From: Gongronella butleri
Taxonomy: Eukaryota > Mucoromycota > Mucoromycetes > Mucorales > Cunninghamellaceae
Length of the DNA: 64,000 bases
Assembly (NCBI GenBank): GCA_025201375.1
Contig: JAIWZP010000024.1
Span: forward strand, 410,206 to 474,205
Direction of reading: 5' to 3'
Shown here: piece after piece, positions 34,762-46,280 of the stretch
How the letters are laid out: the number at the start of each line of letters is the position of its first letter
Position numbering within the stretch: the first letter of the stretch is position 1
Program-made: the position numbers and the translations under genes
The notes under the pieces: model-generated
Told to the model about the DNA's origin: nothing
Database searches by the model: none
The model's input: only the letters and a program-made list of their open reading frames with translations

Positions 34762-35752
34762 TTGACACCCTTCCCCCCTTCTTTTTTTTTTTTCATCAAA
34801 TATTGTCACAAAATAAACAATGGGTCGTGGCCATCCTTGACCACACAGAAAAATGATTTCCGCCTGACCAATGCAAGACTGCCGTCGCCTCCCTTACCCT
34901 CGACGCCATTTCGAGTCTTCGTTCCCCACAAAGTGGCTCTGCACTGAAGCAACGAGCAATTTGTAATTTTAAAGAGATGATGTAAATGCATTGACGCAAT
35001 GAAATCTCTCTGATCGCGTTTTTTTCGTCTTCAGGGCGCGCCGTGCTCTCGGTTTGGAAAGAAGCCTCGTTTAGGTCATGCTTTGATTTACCCCTTGGAC
35101 GGAGTTTATACGCTAGCGTCAAGGTTCATGCAAGAGTCGACGACTCCATTCAAATTCACATCCACATTGACCACACCGGCTCCATTCAAGGTCATTTTAT
35201 CACACTGGTCACACGATTATCCGCACGTGGTCATTGTTTTTTTTTCATTCTTTTTCTTTTTCTTTTTCTTTTTTTTCATTCTCTTTCTCCTTGCTCTACA
35301 AGTTTCTCATTTTTAACTCCAATGTGAATGGATTTCCATGCAATCGGCGTGGTCTTGAATTCGCGACGCGCAATTTACGCGATGTACATAGCAGGTTTGC
35401 GCATTGCCACTTGATTGTGACTGGTAAGACACACTAAAAAAATGACATCTTGTCTCGTGCTGAAAAAATCCTTGAATAGACGGCATTGTGGATATCCCTC
35501 GCCAAGTGGACGGGCTACCTCTGCCCTTTCTGTAACCATGGCCCATTCCATGGACAGGTTGACAATTTCTGATGCCATCTCAGGGCGGTCCACGGGGTGA
35601 CAACCGAGTATGTGTACGACAATCAAGTACAGCAGCGGGAGCCGCGTAAGCGGCAACCGGTCTTATCATCTTTCGAAGCCAAAATACCAAATTTTATTGT
35701 CCACTTTGCTCGTCGATCTTAAAAAACAGTGATCAAACAGTCAAGCATCTCA
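34762..35752. other. Gene-less region
   Basis: Contains a long TTTTTC tract near 35237-35280. No supported gene or repeat family member was seen. Confidence 0.4.
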
Positions 35753-36195
35753 GAGCCAAGCATCAACTTGCATCCAAGCACATCTGGAAGGCGATGAAAT
35801 TGATGAGCCTATGGGCGTGGACGAGCCCATAGGCGTTGATGAGCCTATGGGCGTGGACGAGCCCATGGGCGTGGACGAGCCCATAGGCGTGGACGAGCCC
35901 ATAGGCGTGGATGAGCCCATGGGCGTGGATGAGCCCATGGGCGTGGACGAGCCCATAGGTGTGGATGAGCCCATGGGCGTGGACGAGCCCAAGAGTCAAG
36001 CATCAACTTGCATCCAAGCACATCATGGAAGGCGATGACATTGACGAGCCTATGGGCGTGGACGAGCCCATGGGCGTGGATGAGCTCATAGGCGTGGACG
36101 AGCCCATGGACGTGGACGAGCCCATGGGCGTGGATGAGCCCATAGGCGTGGATGAGCCCATGGGCGTGGATAAGCCCATGGGCGTGGATGAGCCC
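35753..36195 (+). repeat. Coding-like 18-bp minisatellite in two blocks (GVDEP(M/I) repeats)
   Basis: Block 1 (35805-35984) has ten units and block 2 (36046-36189) has eight units of GAGCCCATGGGCGTGGAC or close variants, each encoding E-P-(M/I)-G-V-D. Both blocks are preceded by the same roughly 52-bp leader (35753-35804 and 35993-36045), so a larger unit of about 240 bp was duplicated. One extra base in the second leader (CATCATGG versus CATCTGG) puts the two blocks in different frames. Base changes between units are mainly T/C and A/G at third positions and M/I switches, which looks like past coding constraint. From an ATG at 36025 the second block is open to 36558. Confidence 0.8.
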
Positions 36196-36332
36196 GACCC
36201 CGAGGCCTTTCCGGCCTCGACAAGCACTGCCCCAGCCCCCACCCACCACCCCCCCATTCTCCGCTGCTGCCCCTCACACCATGCCCACCTCCAGTCCCAC
36301 CACCAACGAAAAATTCTTTCCAAATTGGTGCG

Positions 36333-36500
36333 CTATTCAATAAAAGTTTCTTCTTTTTTAATATCAATGGGTCTACTCGGAGCAATAGAGGATACTTTTA
36401 GTTTGTGGGCCTTGGCATTGAACAATTGCGTCTTTCCCGTGCCAGCGGGGCCATCAATATGCACTTTTACCGCGTTGGCCGCTGATTCATTTGAGGTGAC
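36333..36500 (-). pseudogene. Relic of a P-loop NTPase (Walker A fragment)
   Basis: A minus-strand frame of 55 codons between two stops encodes KVHIDGPAGTGKTQLFNA, a good Walker A motif with the hydrophobic strand before it. The fragment resembles the start of Pif1/Helitron-type helicase or similar P-loop domains (DGP-x-GTGKT). No Walker B or further domain is found in reach. The upstream end (VTSNES) matches the core of the tandem repeats at 57.5 kb, so the relic belongs to a repeat family. Confidence 0.45.
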
Positions 36501-36612
36501 TCAAGTGTTGGGGCGGCCGCTCAGCCGTTGCAGCAGTACGGGGCCAAAATTTTCATAAATTAATATGTTGAGTTAAAACGGATGCATGGATTTGAGGGGT
36601 TCCGCCAGTTTT

Positions 36613-36725
36613 AAACGCGTAGATGCGCGTCGTTCTGGATCTTTTGGTCAGAGCGTCCACCTGTGCACCACTTCAAATTCTTGGTTTTAAGTGCCCAAAC
36701 GCGTGGATGCGCGTCGTTCTGGATC
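36613..36725. repeat. Short direct repeat (29 bp, two copies)
   Basis: 36613-36641 and 36697-36725 both read AAACGCGTRGATGCGCGTCG followed by TTCTGGATC. The rest of 36504-37609 holds nothing I recognise. Confidence 0.75.
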
Positions 36726-37609
36726 ATGGAGCCCATGCCCCCGCCCTGGTCGCAATTCTATTCGTGTCCTTCTTGTGTATTGAAACGCATGGATGGTGCT
36801 TGGCGCGCTTTCTTATATGGAATGTGGAACATTTGGGCTTTGAAAGGATACATTGAGCACTTTGACACTTGGGTCCCTTTTAGATCAGGTCGACCTTTTT
36901 GCGTTTTCTTCCATTTATTTCGCTCGCCATCGGCGCGTGACTGACTTGGCTACAGTGCGCGACACTCTGCTTTCGCTGAAAAAAATGGAAACTTGCGTCC
37001 ACGACATGTCTTAAACAAAGCCCTCAGCCGCCCGCGTCGAGCCCGTCGCCACACGACCAACTCAAATTCACGTCCACTTACTCACAGCGGGCCACGCTGC
37101 TCGACCACGTCAATGCCAAGCTTACTGCACGCCGTTTTCTTTCATTTTTTTTTGTTCGTGTTTCTGCTTGCTGGCCCTCTTTCTTATTCTTTAGGCACGC
37201 CAGCGAGTGTTTGAATAAGATAAACAATACGTGAACGACGATGACGACAACGTGTTATCAGCCGCGGCATGCAAATCAAATGGCCAAAACGTGCCAAAAA
37301 CTCTCTCTACGCGCTTATTTTTAGTTTTTTTTCGACGGTCAAAAGGTAATGAGCCCCAAGCGTCAAATCATTTCCAATGACATTGTGGACGAATTCAACC
37401 TGGGCAAGCTGTCGTGTGAAGATGGGCCAAAGAACGGAATTTGGGCAAATTGAGCTGAACCTCGCCAAACCAGATATTGCACAGCCTCTAAACATATCTG
37501 ACCGTGAAGCTACAGACTAGGAACGCCAAGCAGTACAAAGTCTTGACATGTCGAAAAGAGTAAGGACGTGTCACGCGCAAATCATGATTTCGTCGTGAAC
37601 GAGCCCCAA

Positions 37610-38232
37610 AAACAAAATTGAAAAATCAGGTCTCCAAATTCGCGCCAAACTCACGCAGATGAAAACCCTTTACGTGAAACGACCAAAAATGCTGAAAAAG
37701 AGCGCGGTCCATCTGCCCAGTCATGAGCAATGATCTATTTTAGATTTATTTTCAATCGTGATTTGCACGGCAAAACGCGTCCATAGAGCAACGCCGATGC
37801 GCCCATTAGCAAGAGACACGCAAGGTGCATGGAACTGATCAGGAACAGGCGCGCGCAACTCGACGTCTGACGCGGTTTTTCACGCGTCAAAGTTTCCCCG
37901 CAAACTTGCTGTTCGCATCAATTCTGCCTGGATATCGTTTTTTGCAGAGATCATTGATATCCACGTACGCAGTAGTCTGAGTTCTTTCTGTTGGTCTCTG
38001 TTTCGCAGCTCTGTGACAAATTTTCGTCGACTTTGACTTGAGACCAAGAAAAAAAGGCAAATTGCAATTTACGCGGAAACCAACTGATGCACCCCCTTTT
38101 TTTTTTAGTGCATCTGTATCAGTCATTGGGGTGACATAACCATGCAGTTGAATGGCGTGGCGATCTGAGGACCTAAACTTTGATGTTTTCAACTCATCGA
38201 CTGCATCCCTTGGAAAATTTGCCAAATTTTCA
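37610..38232 (+). repeat. Dispersed repeat family A, copy 4
   Basis: Closest to copy 1: GGTCTCCAAATT, GACGCGGTTTTTCACGCG, TTCTGCCTGGATATCG, TCCACGTACGCAGTAG, TGGCGTGGCGATCTGAGGACC and CCCTTGGAAAATTT in the same order. Confidence 0.72.
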
Positions 38233-39065
38233 ACCCCAAGCAAGCGAGCTTCAAGTCATCCCATTAGATTCTTTGCCCCCCTGTTTGTTTGCAAATCTGG
38301 AATAAAAATCACAGGTGGACTAGATCGTTGTCAAGCAAATCGACATTAACAAAATATCGAAAAAAGATGTTTTCTTTGTCGGTTTTGATCGGATCGCAGT
38401 CAATCTGGACTCATCTGGGAGAAATTTAAATGGTGCTTTTGACACGTTAAAAAATTGGGGATCTTCCTTCTCGTTGTCGAGAAAAATGAGTTAGAAGATT
38501 GTTCAAATGTTTGATTGGTTTTTGCAAGCATGAAAATGCCGTTCATCGGGCAAACAAACGATCGAGAAACGACGCCCGAGTGAGCCTCTTTCGAATGGCA
38601 CCAGTTTCGTCACGATCCACCGAATATTTCGAGATCCAATGCTGAATTTGCAAAAATAACAGAATTTTGGATTCATCTGCGTAATAATCCCGTCAACACC
38701 CGGGGTTTACCATAATTGCTCATGACAAGAGGAAATCAAAAATACGTGTATCAAGTGGCCCCACATTTTGCAAAGCAGTAGCGATCCCGCATCTTGACAG
38801 ACCAAGCAAGGGCCTCTGGACCTTGTTCTAAATATACAGCAGTACCGTATGATCGCATTGCAGACGCCGAATCAAGTAGAAACCACCCCTTACATTTCAT
38901 AAATTGGCAAAACATCTCAAAAAAGTCGTCGCAGAAAACCCATTCTTTGCCTAATTAGTCACGTTTGTGCTTTTTTCAGACATGTGCAGAACATGCGTGC
39001 GATCAAACGGAGAGCTGAGGCATCAATGCTTGCTTTATTTGTACATGAGCTACACAATTGAACGA
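38233..39065. other. Gene-less region
   Basis: No gene, RNA or repeat unit recognised. Confidence 0.4.
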
Positions 39066-40321
39066 TTACAGTGCCTCATAGCGTTCCAAAGCCTCAGCGA
39101 GCTGCTTCTTATAGTCATTGACTGACTCTTGGATGAATATTTTCACATCCGCATCCTGCACTTTGACCGAATCTAATGGAACAACAAGATAAATGAGCGT
39201 CTCCATGTTTTCCAGTGCATTTCGTGAATCCGCTCTATGATGATGCGATTGATCAATTGTTTACCATAGCTAACAGGACGCTCATGCACGGTAAGTCCAT
39301 CGGGCAGAGCCACCAAGGTTTGACCTGAGCGCGCCAAAGAATCAAAAAAAAAAGGAGGATCAGTGCGCTGTCCATCATGTGTTCCTCGGTCAGCGAGAAA
39401 GCTAATGCCTTACCAACGCGTGTCTCATCTTCAATGAGCGTCATGACGCCTTCGACGACGGTTTCGATCTTTGTGCGGGGCGAATTGGCGACGAGTTTCT
39501 CAATGGGGTCCTTGTCGGCGGTGCCTCGGTTCAGACCATCGAGCAAATTGGTTTGCACCCAATATGGGCAGATGGCATTCATGCGGACATTGCACACGGC
39601 CGGCATCAGGTCAAACGAGCGCATGTAACCGACAACAGCGTGCTTGGACGCCGTGTACGGCGCAAGATGCATGATTGATGAGTACAATCCGGCAATGGAC
39701 GCCGTGTGGATGATCACACCGCCACCGGAGCGCGCAAGTGCTAGCGTGGCCACTTTGCTGCCCTTGATCACCGACGTCACATTGATGTCGATCATTTTGG
39801 CATCGCGCTCATCTAAAACGAGAAAAAAATCCAATCAGACCTTCAATCCTTTCCCTCATTTTTTCTTTTTTGTCGCGCCATCCTACTCACCATCGAATTC
39901 AGTGAAAATATTGTTGCCACCATTAATGATACCAGCATTCAAAACGGCAATCTACAAAAAAAGATGTGAGCATACCCAAAATACGGGCATTTCCCCTTAC
40001 ATGGACGCCTCCAAATTCCTTTTCAGCGAATTTGAACAGGGCAACATTGTCATTGTACTTGGTGACGTCGGCATGAATGTATGCAGCGCGCTTGCCATCC
40101 CTAAATTGTGATGCAATTGAGCACGCGTGTCGCGTGAATTGATTTTTCTCAGGTGTTCTTTACTTGTTGTACTCGGCAACGACCGCCTCGCCTTCCTTGT
40201 CAAGAATATCGCCAAGAACGACCTTGCAGCCCTTGGCCACGAGCGCGTCGGCAATAGCCTTGCCAATGCCGCGCGACGCGCCAGTCAAAACAGCCACTTT
40301 TCCTTCCAAACTTTGAGTCAT
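39066..40321 (-). CDS. Short-chain dehydrogenase/reductase, NAD-type (paralog 1)
   Basis: Six exons (40321-40164, 40100-40001, 39951-39891, 39812-39414, 39324-39265, 39172-39066); 294 residues. Classical SDR layout: TGASRGIGKAI nucleotide loop, GDI ending beta2 (the Asp favours NAD over NADP), LNAGI, and the tetrad N117, S145, Y159, K163 (YTASK). The closest family I can name is the 15-hydroxyprostaglandin dehydrogenase-like group. The substrate is unknown. A C-terminal tail of about 60 residues (ALPDGL..., then a helical end) extends the core. It is followed head-to-tail by a paralog of equal length at 40807, which shares four intron positions. TATAAAA lies 81 nt upstream. Confidence 0.88.
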
Positions 40322-40401
40322 ACTGATGAGAAATATAAGAAAACGACGTGTGAAACAAAGAAGAGCAAGAAATAATAACCAGGCACCGTTTTGCCCGCTT
40401 T

Positions 40402-40408
40402 TTTTATA
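40402..40408 (-). promoter_or_regulatory. TATA box of SDR paralog 1
   Basis: The minus strand reads TATAAAA, 81 nt before the ATG at 40321. Confidence 0.45.
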
Positions 40409-40806
40409 TTTTGGAAGGCCGCTTGGAGCGGGTTTAAGCGCAATTTAAAGTTACTCAATGCGTGGGTCACTCCAATTCCCCACTTTTTCTGAGCATGGAC
40501 GTGCCCTCCGTGTGAGAAATCATCAGACAATCTTGTTTCCCACTCTTGGCGCATGGAAAAAAAGAAAGAGCTAGGTTTCGGACGCCGCCGCATTCCCTCT
40601 CTCGGCAGCCAGCGCCGCGACACGCGAAAAAAAAATGGCATCTTGCGGCGCGATCCGCAGTTCACGGCAATCCCGGCGGGGTTTATTCACGGGCCGCCGC
40701 CCTCCAGCCGCGCGCGGCAACGGTTGTCAGCAACTTCCATCCAAAATGGGCATTGTACCCCTCCTTTCTTTACTCATTCCCATCAAAAAGAAAAAAAATC
40801 GCATGA

Positions 40807-42390
40807 TCAAGCGTCTCGCATCTCGTACAAGGCAATCGCCTTGTTCAATTCCTCCTTGTATCGCTCGATCATCTCGGGACCATACACCTCCAGAGCTTTC
40901 TTTGTGTCGTCGTTGAGAGATGACTCTATGCCCACCCAAAAAAAAAAGAAATGTTGAGCTTTTTTGCGCGAGTGCGTGTGATTTCTTTACCAAAAGGAGG
41001 CGGACGCGGGTAATCATGCACACCATCGGGCAGCACAAGCAGTGTTTCACCTGGAACAAAAAAAAAATAAGAATTGTGGCCCTTGCGTTCCTTTTTTCCC
41101 ATTGCATTTACCTGTTTTCGACGCGTCTTGAACACATTGATCCACGGCTTCAATGGCCGACTCCATAGTCGCGCGTGGCAGCGCGTCCGCTACCTTCCAG
41201 TAAGGCTCCTCGCCTCGCTTGCCAAAGTTATCCAAAAGCTCCGTGTCTTGACATGAAGAAAAAAAAAACAGATGAGCCAGCGCGACACGATAATGGGGTT
41301 ATTTTTTACCGATCCAGGCAGGGCAGACTGGCAGCCAAATGGAAACACAAATGAGAACATGGCATTTCTGAAAAAAAAAACTTGCTCACTCACTGGCATT
41401 GATGCGCACATTGCACACCTAAATCAACAAAATCTAGAAAAATAAGTGAAAAGCATACAGAATTCGCATTTCTTACACTGGGCATGTAATCCAGCGAGCG
41501 CACCCAGCCCACCACGCCGTGTTTGGCGCTGTTGTAAGCAGACAAAGCGCTAGGAAATAGACAGTGAGATTGTCCGATCGACTCCATCCACTACTGTAGA
41601 TTGCGCTGAATTTGTAGAATGAACATTTACGGTGGGGTCTGGAAGCTGCATGTGGACGCTGTCACGACGATGCAACCTCCGTTGGGCTGTTTGCCCATAT
41701 GAAGAAGCACGACTTTGGTGCCTAAGACAGAAAAAAACGCGCCATTTCAGTCATTTTTGCTTTTAATTGGCTCGTTACACCATATACCTTTGACGACGCC
41801 GACTAGATCCACATCAAACAGCTTGCTCTCAAGCGCATCTGTCAAAAAAAAGATGGAGAGCAAATGAGCGATTGACTAAGAAACGCGCGTTTTTTTTTTG
41901 TTTTGTGTATTTTTCGCAATTTTGCAAATACATAGCACAATTGACATACCGTCCAGAGGCGCAAAGATGGTGTTGGACGTGTCGCCTATGCCGGCGTTGA
42001 GAAATGCAATCTATAAAGGGAAAGAAAGTTGAGACAAGTGATGGAAATGTGCGACATCAGCATTTCACGCACATCTACGGAGCCAAAAGCAGCCTCTGCC
42101 GCACGAAACAGGTGCACATTGTCGTCGTAATGGCGGACATCACAATGAATATACAAAGCGACGCGTTCGCCAGCCCTCGAAAAAGAAAATGAGACGAGCA
42201 CGGGCAACGCGCAGGAAAAAAAAAAAAAAAAAAAGGCTTACTTTTCGTTCATAACGTCAACCAAGGCCTGTCCGTCTTTATCAAGAATATCGCCAATGAC
42301 AATGTTTGCACCTCGGGCGCGATACGACATAGCCACAGCCTTGCCAATGCCGCGCGCACCGCCTGTAACCACCATTGTCTTTCCTTCCAT
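40807..42390 (-). CDS. Short-chain dehydrogenase/reductase, NAD-type (paralog 2), eleven exons
   Basis: Exons 42390-42242, 42175-42073, 42010-41950, 41838-41788, 41721-41631, 41549-41477, 41418-41394, 41327-41310, 41246-41112, 41050-40991, 40925-40807; 294 residues, as in paralog 1. TGGARGIGKAV, GDI, LNAGI, S144, Y157 and K161 (YNSAK) are present, but the position of the tetrad Asn is Asp115 (VDLVGV), which may alter proton relay. The 18-nt exon 8 supplies ICPAWI, the conserved cis-Pro region; without it the frame breaks. Five introns interrupt the part that is one 399-nt exon in paralog 1. The gene is divergent from CHMP3, with 203 bp between starts. Confidence 0.85.
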
Positions 42391-42593
42391 AGTGCTCAAG
42401 TACAAATTGTACGGGAAAAAAAGAGAGCAAAAAGAAAAGCGGAGTGCAAATTGTTGCTGCATTGACTCTTTTTGTCAATGCTCATCCCCCCAATTCCTTT
42501 CTTCGTTTCTCTTTCCTTCCTTCTTTCTTCCCTTTGACCACCATTCGCCATCTTTTTGTTCTACGAGCCTAGGCATCCCTTCTAATACATAGC
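42391..42593. promoter_or_regulatory. Short divergent intergenic region, SDR paralog 2 / CHMP3
   Basis: 203 bp between two start codons. Pyrimidine-rich on the plus strand; no TATA box seen. It probably holds both promoters. Confidence 0.45.
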
Positions 42594-43539
42594 ATGGCAA
42601 GCACTCTCTCCAACATTCAAAAATTCTTTGGCAAAAAATCCCCTGATGAGCTGGTAAAACGCTCTTTTTTTATATCGCCATTGCGCTAAAACCCCCTTTT
42701 TTTGAAACAAAAACACCAGGTCAAGAAGTGGCGACAGGAGCTACGCCAGCAACAACGTGCAGTGCAGAGGCAAATCCAGGCAATTGACAGCGAGGAGGCT
42801 AAAGTCAAGCGGGCAATCAAGCAGGCGGCCAAAAAGGACGTCAAAGTGTGCAAAATGCTGGCCAAGGAGCTGATACGATCGCAACGACACAAGGACAGAC
42901 TCTACACCAGCAAGGCCCAAATGAACTCCATCATCATGCAACTGGAGCATCAATTGGGTACAAATAATAGTGTGAAATGGCACGAAAAGGTGCTCATTCC
43001 CTTATTTTTTATATTTTGCAGCTACGATCAAGGTGGCTGGCACGTTGCAAAAGAGCGCAGACGTTATGAAGATGGTGAACTCGCTTGTGCGACTGCCCGA
43101 GGTGTCGCAGGCGATGCAACAAATGTCAATGGAAATGACCAAGGCGGGATTGATGGAGGAAATGATCAATGATACCATGGAAATGATGGATGATGAGGAC
43201 CTCGAGGAAGAGGCGGACGAGGAGGTCAGCAAGGTGCTTTTCCAGATCACAGACGGTAAGATTGTTTTTGTTTGTTTCTTGGCAAAAACCATGACTGCTC
43301 ACGTATCCCTTTTTCGTTTCTGCAGGAATGCTTGGCGAGGCCGGCCAGGTGGGCCCTGCCCTGGAGACAAAGCATGAGGAACCTGCGCAAGAGGAGTCAG
43401 AGGAGGAGGAAGGCCCCGAACTAGAATTGATGCAAAAGCGCCTGCAGGTACACATAAACGCGCGCAAAAAGTGTTTTGGTGCCCAATTTTTTCCATTTGT
43501 TCACCCATCTTTTCATTTTTACAGGCTCTCAAAGGATGA
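42594..43539 (+). CDS. CHMP3: ESCRT-III subunit CHMP3 (Vps24)
   Basis: Five exons: 42594-42653, 42720-42957, 43022-43255, 43326-43447, 43525-43539; 222 residues, the length of human CHMP3. Features: N-terminal FFGKKSPDELVKKW, a basic helical hairpin (residues 20-110, KDVKVCKMLAKELIRSQ, YTSKAQMNS), VAGTLQKSADVMKMVNSLV, an acidic C-terminal half, and a terminal MIM1 motif (LELMQKRLQALKG). It polymerises on endosomal membranes with CHMP2/CHMP4 and is released by VPS4 via the MIM. The last exon is 15 nt (ALKG plus stop) and completes the MIM motif. A second ESCRT-III gene follows on the same strand 294 bp downstream. Confidence 0.93.
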
Positions 43540-43833
43540 ATTGGACCTAGGCTGCACTATAGCATCCGCTTATTGGCCTCACATTTACTACTTTTCCCTC
43601 TAGACCTTGTCCATTGTAATAAAAATGTCTATTTGTTACGCGCACATGACGCTGCAGCCGTACAGGCACAAGGCAGATCACCTTGCCCGACGAATTAAGA
43701 CGCCGCTCTTGGTCATTTCCATCATTTGCTTGCGGAATGAAGTCTTGGTCTTTTCTCTTCCTATCTTCGTTTTTTTACTTGTTCTTTTTCCTTGTATAGA
43801 CTTTTTCTCTCTTTGTGTACATAGTAGTTTACC

Positions 43834-44842
43834 ATGAGTGGCCTTGAAAGTACGTGGACGTGAGCTCCAGGGTCGTTTCAGCGTGCTCACACGCCCTATT
43901 TTTCCTTTTTTTTTTTTTTTTTTTTATAGAGAATCTATTCCAGCTCAAGGTAAAGTCTCGTTTTTCACATTCGACACGCTCACCGCTCACACTTGTCATC
44001 TCCAGTTCACAGCAAAGCAACTGACCAAGCAGTCCAAGAGGTGCCAAAAGGATGAAACCGCCGAAAAGGCTAAATTGAAGAAGGTAAACGCGCCAAGCTG
44101 CCCTTTTTCCCCTGAACCGGGCTGACCATGCATTTTTTTTTTTTTTTGGTGACTTTTTGTGTCTCTCCCTTTAGGCCATCCAAGATGGCAATATGGAAGG
44201 TGCGCGCATCTACGCCGCCAATGCCATCCGGAAAAAGAACGAGGCTCTCAACTTGCTCCGCCTCGGATCGCGCATCGACGCTGTGGCAAGCCGTGTCCAG
44301 ACCGCTGTCACCATGCGCAAGGTACGCCAAGGCGCCGCAGCGACGCAACAAAAAAAAAGAAAAAGAAGGGAAAAGTTGCGATTGACGCGCTTTTTTTTTT
44401 TGATTTTTTATTTGTTTTAGGTGACGACATCGATGGCAAGCGTAGTCAAGGGCATGGACAAAGCAATGGAGTCGATGAATTTGGAAAAGGTACGGCTTGC
44501 GAGGCATTGGGAGCACGTTTGAGAGCGCCAAGACCAGATCACAAGCTGACATGTCTATTTTTTTTTCAGATTTCCATGGTGATGGATAAATTTGAGTCGC
44601 AATTCGAAGACCTAGACGTGCAGACAGATTACATGGAAGGTGCGATGGCTGGCACGACGACAATGACGACGCCGCAAAACGAGGTCGAGACGCTTATGCA
44701 CCAAGTTGCCGACGAGCACGGCCTCGAGCTGAATCAGGAATTGGGCCAACTCGCACCAAGCCAGGTCCTCAACGAGACAAAGCAGAAGGAAAAGGAGGAG
44801 GACGACATGTTGACAGAGCGATTGAAGGCACTACGACAATAG
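43834..44842 (+). CDS. CHMP1: ESCRT-III-related subunit CHMP1 (Did2)
   Basis: Six exons: 43834-43849, 43930-43949, 44006-44083, 44175-44321, 44421-44489, 44570-44842; 200 residues. The first two exons are 16 and 20 nt and give MSGLEKNLFQLK; the third continues [13 protein letters not shown], the standard CHMP1 start. [19 protein letters not shown] and [15 protein letters not shown] are CHMP1 signatures, and the C-terminal MIM1 ([12 protein letters not shown]) recruits the VPS4 MIT domain. Did2/CHMP1 regulates ESCRT-III disassembly. It is adjacent to CHMP3 in the same direction, yet the two proteins are from different ESCRT-III branches, so this is not a recent tandem duplication. Confidence 0.93.
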
Positions 44843-45231
44843 TCAACCATCTATTTTTTTTCCTTTTTTTCCACTTTTTTGTTCTTGTCAATCAATCACC
44901 CTCAATGAATAAAAAAATCCCCCCTCTATTCCCTTTTTTTGGACAGGGTCCGACGCGTCGGAAGGACTAGCAGGTCCTTTTGTGCGCTCGTTTGCCGGCA
45001 ATTGGGATGGAGCGCGATTTGCAACGCGCAATTGCGGGCGCCGTGCACGGTAAGTGGATTTGCCGGTGAGAATGAAATTGGTCACTGCATTTGAAATGTG
45101 GGGTGAGAACAAAAAATAAATCTCAGCTTCTCCATAATTTTCCCTCCTGCCTTTTTCTCTGCGTTTCTCTCTCTTTTTCCCTTTTTCCCTCTTGTTTTTC
45201 CTGTTTCCCCTGATTTTAATTGATTGTTCCC

Positions 45232-46238
45232 ATGTCGCAGCCTCCACCTAAAGCCACCTCTGACTCGGGATTCCGCCAGGTAACCGATTGACTGGTCGCA
45301 CGAGGCCGTTTCTCATCAAAAGCTCCCCTATTTTTGCAAATTAGACGCCACCTGAGCTTGCCAACCAATACGACGACGACATCGCCTTGCAGGAGATCCT
45401 AAAGCGCTACCTGCCGGCCAAGGTCATGAACGAAATTGAGCCTGACCTTCATCAATTAGGCCATCGTGCGATCACTGGTAATAAATGCGCCACAAAACAT
45501 GTTTTTAGCCGACGTGCTCAACGTATTCTCCATTTTTCAACATGTAGATTTGCAGGTCATGGGCGCTAACGCCGAGGATCCTAATAATTACCCTCGTTTG
45601 CGCCAATATGATGCGTGGTGCAGGTATGCTAAAAAAAATGCAAAAAAAAAAAAGCGGAAAAACGCTCGACACCTCAAATTCACGTGAGATTGTCCCACTC
45701 TTTTTGTAAGGCGCATCGATGAGATTTCTGTGTCACAGGGCTGGAAGGACTTGAATGACGCTGCTTGCGAGGAAGGCATGGTTGCCATTGCCTACGAGCG
45801 CAAATATGGAGAATACTCGCGCATCTACCAATTCGCAAAGAGCTACCTCTATTCTCCCTCCTCAGCCGTGTACTCTTGCCCACTCTCCATGACCGGTAAG
45901 TGCTAAAAAAAAAAGCGAAAATAGCGCAATTGGCTCACAAACGCGTCTCCTTTTGTTTTAATGCACGCAGATGGCGCCGCGCGCGTCTTGGAGTTGTACG
46001 GCACCGACGAGATGAAAAAGGAGATTTATCCTCACCTCATCAGCCGTGATCCCAAGGTGTTTTGGACCTCGTAAGGCTTCAATTCCGTCATTTCATTCTC
46101 AAACTCGCATTTGCATGTAATTGAACATTTTTTTCTTGGTTTTTAGTGGCCAGCACATGACGGAGCGCCCTGGCGGCTCTGACGTCAGTAAGTCGCGCGT
46201 TTCGTCCTTTAATGTATTTTGTGACTCACGCGTTTTTT

Positions 46239-46280
<42 letters not shown>

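Noticed and set aside
35750..36249. Long frames on the minus strand of the minisatellite (repeats of GLVHAH or GSSTPM)
   Set aside because: Any 18-bp repeat keeps several frames open. The E-P-M-G-V-D frame is preferred because its variation is mostly silent, but even that is unproven.
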